From: Leptolyngbya sp. SIO4C1
Lineage (GTDB): Bacteria; Cyanobacteriota; Cyanobacteriia; Phormidesmidales; Phormidesmidaceae
Reading direction: 5' to 3'
NCBI GenBank assembly: GCA_010671975.1
Contig: JAAHIA010000187.1
Location: forward strand, 1 to 9,127
Length of the DNA: 9,127 bases
Both the position numbers and the translations under genes were made by a program. Positions within the stretch are counted from its first letter, which is position 1. Every line of letters starts with the position of its first letter. This document shows, one piece after another, positions 5,802 to 9,127 of this stretch. The notes under the pieces were generated by a model. It was not told the origin of the DNA. It worked only from the letters and a program-made list of their open reading frames with translations, and ran no database searches.

Positions 5802-6772
5802 TAGTTTAAGCGGCGCAGTACGTAGTCCGAAATATCTTCTAGCGCCTGCTTTGACTCAGAGGCGGGCAGCTCTGACAGATAGCTAACCGCCTGCCGCACG
5901 TGCTGAGCTGCCAAACTGCGTGCCCGCTCGATGCCGCGACTGCTGTGAATCAGCGAAATTGCTTCCTCAAAATCGCCCGGCTGCGCAAATTCTCGCTCTA
6001 CAAGCGTCCTTAGATAAGGCACTTCTTTTAACGCATAGAGCGCGGGGGCCGTCAAATGACCGCTCTTGAGATCGGACCCCGCCGGCTTACCTAGCACATC
6101 GGCTGAGCCAGTAAAATCTAAGATGTCATCGACGATTTGGAAAGCCAGCCCTAAATCGCGACCGTAGCCGTAAAATTTCTCTGTCAGCGCCTCACCAACG
6201 CCGCTTAAGACGCCAACCGACTTGCAGCTGTTAGCAATTAGCGAAGCGGTTTTGTAGTAGCTTTTCTGCAGATAGGCTTCAATCGCCAAGTCTGCATTAA
6301 ATCGAGTGGTGCCCTGCTGAATTTCGCCTTCAGCTAAATCCATGATGACCCGCGATAGCAGCTTGACAACCGTCAGGTTATCAAGGTTGGCCAAATGCCA
6401 AGACGACTGTGCAAATAAAAAATCGCCAGCTAGGATAGCAATCCGATTGCCAAAGCTGCTGTGCACGGTGGGCACACCGCGCCGCATGGCGGACTCATCA
6501 ACCACATCGTCGTGAACCAAGCTGGCCGTATGGATCATTTCAGCAATTTCGGCGAGGCGAAAATGCTTGTCGCTGATTTGCCGCTCGGGGGATGCCGCTC
6601 GTGACAGCAACAACACAATCGCTGGACGAATCCGCTTGCCGCCGGCTCCGAACAAGTGCTCTGCAGCAATCCGCAGCATGTGATGTCGAGCCCCGACAAG
6701 CTCTTTCAAATTTTCCGCCAGTAAACAGAGATCTGCTTCAACAGGGGAAAATAGTGAAGTGGTTGAAGTCAT
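5801..6772 (-). CDS. sds: Solanesyl diphosphate synthase
   Basis: A 323-residue trans-prenyltransferase that chains isopentenyl diphosphate units onto an allylic primer. In cyanobacteria the adjacent sds/murI arrangement and this sequence type mark the enzyme making the C45 solanesyl chain of plastoquinone-9. GGKRIRP (44-50) binds the substrate. The first aspartate-rich motif is DDVVD at 88-92, the second DDILD at 215-219, and GKPAGSDLKSGHLTAPAL (228-245) is the conserved block after it. The residue five positions before the first motif is alanine (A83), which leaves an open chain pocket and fits a long-chain product; geranylgeranyl synthases often have a bulky residue near there. The start at 6772 gives a normal N-terminus but has only a weak ribosome-binding site. 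It heads the operon with the fructokinase and CYTH genes. Confidence 0.9.
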   Translation of the reverse strand: MTSTTSLFSPVEADLCLLAENLKELVGARHHMLRIAAEHLFGAGGKRIRPAIVLLLSRAASPERQISDKHFRLAEIAEMIHTASLVHDDVVDESAMRRGVPTVHSSFGNRIAILAGDFLFAQSSWHLANLDNLTVVKLLSRVIMDLAEGEIQQGTTRFNADLAIEAYLQKSYYKTASLIANSCKSVGVLSGVGEALTEKFYGYGRDLGLAFQIVDDILDFTGSADVLGKPAGSDLKSGHLTAPALYALKEVPYLRTLVEREFAQPGDFEEAISLIHSSRGIERARSLAAQHVRQAVSYLSELPASESKQALEDISDYVLRRLN

Positions 6773-6823
6773 GGATAAGCGACTCAGGCGGTTTGGTTAC
6801 GAAACTTTAAGTAATCTATCTTC

Positions 6824-6829
6824 ATTCTA
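6824..6829 (-). promoter_or_regulatory. Candidate -10 box for sds
   Basis: TAGAAT on the minus strand lies 52 bases before the sds ATG and matches TATAAT at five of six positions. No good -35 box is present at normal spacing, so it is weak evidence on its own. Confidence 0.25.
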
Positions 6830-6852
6830 AGCCAAGCCACCAGATTGATGCA

Positions 6853-6908
6853 CCAACTCGCCTGAATTCCTCTGACCGAGTTGGCGCTAGCCTACCCAAA
6901 AATAGCGC
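6853..6908. repeat. Two abutting stem-loops upstream of sds
   Basis: CCAACTCG (6853-6860) is the perfect inverse of CGAGTTGG (6877-6884), with a 16-base loop. The next repeat, GCGCTA (6884-6889) with TAGCGC (6903-6908), shares base 6884, so the stems abut. Neither is followed by a T run on either strand, which argues against a terminator. They could be part of an sds leader RNA, an operator, or an independent RNA. Confidence 0.5.
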
Positions 6909-7050
6909 AGGCAGGTCTCCCATAATCTCAACATTTTCCACTTCCTGCGGCTATTTTGCTTACTTTTCGGCTAAAAAATAAGGCAGCAAAAAGATTAGAT
7001 TTTTTTATCAAGGTTTTTTATGATCACTCCTTCTAAATAACTAATGCTTA

Positions 7051-7059
7051 TGTTAGAAT
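7051..7059 (+). promoter_or_regulatory. Candidate extended -10 promoter pointing to the small membrane ORF
   Basis: TGTTAGAAT matches the extended -10 consensus TGnTATAAT at all but one defined position and sits in the most AT-rich part of the gap. A -35 box is poor (TTCTAA at 7031, 17 bases upstream, 3 of 6), which extended -10 promoters tolerate. Transcription would begin near 7066 and run through several hairpins toward the ORF at 7456. Confidence 0.35.
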
Positions 7060-7185
7060 GCGGGTAAGGCTTAACTAAGCGAACTGAATAGTACAGCTAA
7101 ATACACAGTTTTCTGTAGCAGATTGCTTACGGCTATCAATGCGGCTAAAAAAGAGCGCGTCTGAGATTTATCAGACAGTTACCTT

Positions 7186-7251
7186 AGCTCTAGTTGCCTA
7201 GCCCTGTGTGAGCGAAGCGATGGAATGAGCTCTAGGCGATTTAATTCGCTC
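7186..7251. repeat. Interleaved inverted repeats with possible pseudoknot
   Basis: GCCTAG (7196-7201) pairs with CTAGGC (7232-7237), and GAGCGAA (7210-7216) pairs with TTCGCTC (7245-7251). The pairs cross, so they either form a pseudoknot or exclude each other as two alternative folds. AGCTCTAG also occurs twice directly (7186-7193, 7228-7235). Confidence 0.4.
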
Positions 7252-7455
7252 TAAGAGTCTGTTCATACTATGTGATTTTCCGTCGAGACTCAAGCGGCAC
7301 TTTGTTGAGAGCCAATGCGACCTGTCGTACTGCTTAAGCTGGCAGCACCGCTGAAGCAGCGCCTGTTCCAGGCAGCTTTTGCACGCTTTCGGCTCAGATT
7401 CGCTAACTCTAGCGAGCTTCGTCACTTCTACCTGCTTCCTCGACTGGCAAAACTT

Positions 7456-7575
7456 ATGACTCAACCGCTCTTCCCGCTAATCATTCCCGTACTGGCTATT
7501 GGCTACCTTATGCTGATTTACATTGTGCTGGCACTAGCTAGCCATTCTCAGCAGCGCAAAGGGATTCAGAAATAG
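7456..7575 (+). CDS. Possible small single-pass membrane protein
   Basis: An open frame of 39 residues from the ATG at 7456: MTQPLFPLIIPVLAIGYLMLIYIVLALA followed by the polar tail SHSQQRKGIQK. Residues ~5-28 would form one membrane helix with a basic C-terminus that would stay inside. Codon use resembles the neighbouring genes. The frame stays open upstream to an ATG at 7315 (86 residues), but that extension is Arg-rich, lacks protein-like features and may be leader. Neither start has a clear ribosome-binding site, which is common in cyanobacteria. I do not recognise it as any known photosystem, cytochrome b6f or NDH small subunit. Small membrane peptides of this kind include complex subunits and type I toxins; there is no evidence to choose. 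It converges on murI with 64 bases between the stops. Confidence 0.4.
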   Translation: MTQPLFPLIIPVLAIGYLMLIYIVLALASHSQQRKGIQK

Positions 7576-7635
7576 GTCAGCTCTCTTGGCCCTTGTTTCG
7601 AAGGCTTTAAAGTTCGGTTTCAAACCATAGCTGAC
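7576..7635. terminator. Possible shared 3' stem between the small ORF and murI
   Basis: GTCAGCT (7576-7582) and AGCTGAC (7629-7635) are perfect inverse copies bracketing the gap between two convergent reading frames. The loop is 46 bases and contains a weaker CCTT/AAGG hairpin (7591-7594/7601-7604) followed by TTT. Neither side has a proper T tract, so terminator function is only suggested by position. Confidence 0.25.
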
Positions 7636-7639
7636 TGCG

Positions 7640-8503
7640 CTAGCTGCGCGATCGCACCGACAGGGGGGGATCAGCAGCTAGCGCTAATAGATCTATCTGG
7701 CTGACGCTGGGACGGTAGCCCAGCCACCGGGCAGAAACCCGGGCAAACTGGCTCGGCTGACCGCTGACATAAAACTCAGTGGTGGTGGCAGCATGAGGAC
7801 TGCTCAGTCCTAGCACGTCTAGCTCATGCGTCATAGCCTGCACAAGCGGCACTGCCGGGTCAATCAGCCTAACCTGGCTGGGTAAAATCTGCCGTAGGAC
7901 GGGGGCTAGATGCGGGTAGTGTGTGCACCCGTAAATTAAAGTATCTATGCGAGCCTGCAGCAGAGGCTGCAGGTAAGTCTGGGCAACCGTTTTAAGATAG
8001 GGGTCGTGAATTCGGTTTTGCTCAATCAGCGGCACAAACTCCGGGCAGCCTACCTGCCATACCGCTACGCTAGGATTAGCCTCCAAAATTGCCTGTCGAT
8101 AGGCACCGCTAGCGGCTGTGGCTGGGGTTGAAATGACGCCAATCGCGCGGCCTAGCTTTGCTGCTGCGCGCGCCCCTGGCAAAATCACGCCTAAGATGGG
8201 CACATCAAACTCAGAACGCACCGTTTCAAGCGCCAAGGCCGAGCTCGTGTTGCAGGCCATGACAACCATTTTGACCTCTCGCTTGAGCATCCAAACGATA
8301 ATTTCGCGCACGTAGCGGAGAATTTCGGCCGGGGTTCGCTCTCCGTAGGGCAGCCGCGCCGTATCGCCAAAATACAGCACTGACTCGTGCGGTAGCTGAC
8401 GCACAATTTCTCGTAGGACAGTCAATCCGCCTACGCCACTATCAAATACCCCAATCTTGCCGCTGGAATGAATGGAAGAAGTCTGGCGCAGTGCGTTAGC
8501 CAT
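7640..8503 (-). CDS. murI: Glutamate racemase
   Basis: A 287-residue cytoplasmic enzyme converting L-glutamate to D-glutamate for peptidoglycan. IGVFDSGVGGLTVLREI (17-33) opens the first half, with D21-S22 at the active site. YFGDTARLPYG (44-54) follows. The two catalytic cysteines are present: C84 in ACNTSSA and C193 in YGCTHYP, with H195 beside the latter. The length is slightly above the usual ~265-280, with a short polar C-terminal tail. The start at 8503 has no clear ribosome-binding site, but the chosen N-terminus puts the first motif at the usual distance. It lies 867 bases upstream of sds on the same strand; the two genes are neighbours in several cyanobacteria. A HIP1 octamer (7648-7655) lies inside its last codons. 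Confidence 0.95.
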   Translation of the reverse strand: MANALRQTSSIHSSGKIGVFDSGVGGLTVLREIVRQLPHESVLYFGDTARLPYGERTPAEILRYVREIIVWMLKREVKMVVMACNTSSALALETVRSEFDVPILGVILPGARAAAKLGRAIGVISTPATAASGAYRQAILEANPSVAVWQVGCPEFVPLIEQNRIHDPYLKTVAQTYLQPLLQARIDTLIYGCTHYPHLAPVLRQILPSQVRLIDPAVPLVQAMTHELDVLGLSSPHAATTTEFYVSGQPSQFARVSARWLGYRPSVSQIDLLALAADPPLSVRSRS

Positions 8504-8786
8504 AAGTAGTTTTGCTTACTGATCCTATTTTACATTTTTAAGAGTTTAGTCGGATTTTGAAATTTTGCTAGCGTCTCTGCGAACTTTTTTGCCAGCGATT
8601 CCTTTCTAGCAGCTGCCAATAGCCAGTTGAAGCTGCCATAGGCATATCCTAAGCAACCCACAGGCAGCATCCGCTATTTGACCTATCGCAAAACTAAGCA
8701 GCTAGGCGAAGATTCGCCAGTCTTCTTTGGCAAACTTTACGCCAGCGGCTCGCCGTCTTTTTAGACAGCTAATTAATTGCTAAAGC
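8504..8786. other. Intergenic region between murI and the antiporter gene
   Basis: About 280 bases without a gene. It holds GGCGA/TCGCC with an AGAT loop (8705-8718) and GCTGCC (8632-8637) with GGCAGC (8663-8668), both weak hairpins. Bases 8527-8532 hold a candidate murI -10 box on the minus strand. I see no strong terminator for the antiporter gene. Confidence 0.45.
8527..8532 (-). promoter_or_regulatory. Candidate -10 box for murI
   Basis: TAAAAT on the minus strand (five of six to TATAAT) would give a leader of about 15-20 bases before the murI ATG at 8503. No convincing -35 is present at 17-18 bases. Confidence 0.3.
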
Positions 8787-9127
8787 CTAGGAAGCCTCAA
8801 CCGACTCAGCGGCACTGACGGTTTCCGGTACAGAGGCATCGTCGGCACCGCTGTCATCAGAGTCTTGGAAGACAATGCGCAGCAGCGGTGGGGCTAAAAA
8901 GGTTGTCAAAATGACCATGACGATAATTGCCGCATCTAGCGACTCAGATAGCACGCCGCTAGCAGCGCCGACCCCGGCAAAGACAAGCCCAACCTCACCT
9001 CGCGGCACCATGCCAATACCGATGGCCCAACGGTTGATGCCCGGCTGACCGAAGACAGCAAATCCGGTCACGACCTTGCCGATAATGGCAACCACCACTA
9101 GGAAAGAAGCAATCACTAAGCCCTCGC
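8787..9127 (-). CDS. Cation/proton antiporter, C-terminal part (runs off the right edge)
   Basis: The last 113 codons of a larger membrane protein; the start lies beyond base 9127 and the frame is open to the edge. The visible part begins EGLVIASFLVVVAIIGKVVTGF, a membrane helix, then holds the block GIGMVPRGEVGLVFAGVG, typical of CPA2/NhaS-type Na+(K+)/H+ antiporters in cyanobacteria, where a loop arginine-glutamate pair sits in a helix of the ion pathway. A last helix, DAAIIVMVILTTFLAPPLLRIVF, follows. The C-terminal tail of ~27 residues is acidic and Ser/Ala-rich, probably a cytoplasmic tail. A GTG at 9116 could look like a start, but the homology-like sequence continues upstream of it, so the gene is partial. 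Such antiporters set ion and pH balance across the plasma or thylakoid membrane. Confidence 0.85.
   Translation of the reverse strand, partial: EGLVIASFLVVVAIIGKVVTGFAVFGQPGINRWAIGIGMVPRGEVGLVFAGVGAASGVLSESLDAAIIVMVILTTFLAPPLLRIVFQDSDDSGADDASVPETVSAAESVEAS

Larger units (their letters stand above)
6773..7455. other. Structured intergenic region between sds and a small membrane ORF
   Basis: About 680 bases without a recognised gene, carrying an unusual number of inverted repeats. In order they are CCAACTCG/CGAGTTGG (6853-6860/6877-6884), GCGCTA/TAGCGC (6884-6889/6903-6908), GTCTGA/TCAGAC (7159-7164/7171-7176), GCCTAG/CTAGGC (7196-7201/7232-7237), GAGCGAA/TTCGCTC (7210-7216/7245-7251) and GCCTG/CAGGC (7361-7365/7369-7373, followed by AGCTTTT). 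A very AT-rich patch lies at ~6950-7060 with an extended -10-like element at 7051. No tRNA, 6S, RNase P or tmRNA signature was recognised. It should hold the sds promoter and may encode an RNA or a long leader. Confidence 0.5.

Noticed and set aside
6773..7455. tRNA, 6S RNA, RNase P RNA or tmRNA in the sds upstream gap
   Set aside because: No T-loop, no CCA-type acceptor stem and no conserved cores of these RNAs could be found by eye.
7198..7464. 88-residue minus-strand frame in the sds-murI gap
   Set aside because: It overlaps the plus-strand small ORF and the inverted repeats, has no ribosome-binding site and no recognisable pattern.
8118..8406. Frames overlapping murI in other phases
   Set aside because: The murI frame holds both catalytic cysteines and all family motifs.
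9114..9116. GTG at 9116 as a start for the antiporter fragment
   Set aside because: The membrane helix and family-like residues continue upstream in the same frame to the window edge, and no ribosome-binding site is present.
1..9127. CRISPR array, insertion sequence or prophage
   Set aside because: No regularly spaced repeats, transposase or integrase motifs, or terminal inverted repeats with target duplications were seen.

Overview
The window comes from a cyanobacterium. Nine perfect copies of the HIP1 octamer GCGATCGC occur in 9.1 kb, where chance would give far fewer than one. The gene set also fits: solanesyl diphosphate synthase (plastoquinone tail) near glutamate racemase, a secreted FKBP-type isomerase, a TIGR03792-type protein known from cyanobacteria, and a cyanobacterial-style antiporter C-terminus. 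I cannot name the genus. Most genes are moderately GC-rich (about 60 % in a stretch of the FKBP gene that I counted), but the first ~500 bases are very AT-rich (48 G/C in bases 1-180, 27 %), suggesting DNA of different origin at the left edge.

Layout. Bases 1-202 (minus) hold the start of an AT-rich GAF-like gene. Bases 203-706 hold no convincing gene but contain a clear minus-strand terminator (532-570). Bases 707-2625 (minus) carry a likely operon of three envelope-type genes: a secreted TIGR03792-like protein, a membrane-anchored double zinc-ribbon protein translationally coupled to it, and a secreted Ig-like protein. Divergent from it (2693-3633, plus) are a phasin-like coiled-coil protein and a secreted FKBP isomerase, closed by a hairpin made of two HIP1 sites. 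A YdeI/OmdA-family gene (3749-4330, plus) runs head-on, with a 3-base gap, into a minus-strand operon: sds, a fructokinase-type PfkB kinase and a CYTH-domain phosphatase/cyclase-fold protein (6772 to 4334). An 867-base gap follows, rich in inverted repeats, with a tentative small membrane-protein gene on the plus strand. Then come murI (8503-7640, minus) and the 3' end of a cation/proton antiporter (9127-8787, minus).

How the genes relate. sds supplies the C45 prenyl tail of plastoquinone, and murI supplies D-glutamate for peptidoglycan. The fructokinase belongs to sugar metabolism and shows no obvious pathway link to sds, so the operon may reflect shared expression. The 707-2625 cluster looks devoted to exported or membrane-tethered proteins of unknown function.

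No complete defence system, CRISPR array, mobile element, tRNA or rRNA was found. The least explained parts are the structured 6773-7455 interval with its small membrane peptide, the AT-rich left edge, and two translation-start regions complementary to the core motif of the cyanobacterial sRNA Yfr1. All of these are hypotheses from reading alone.
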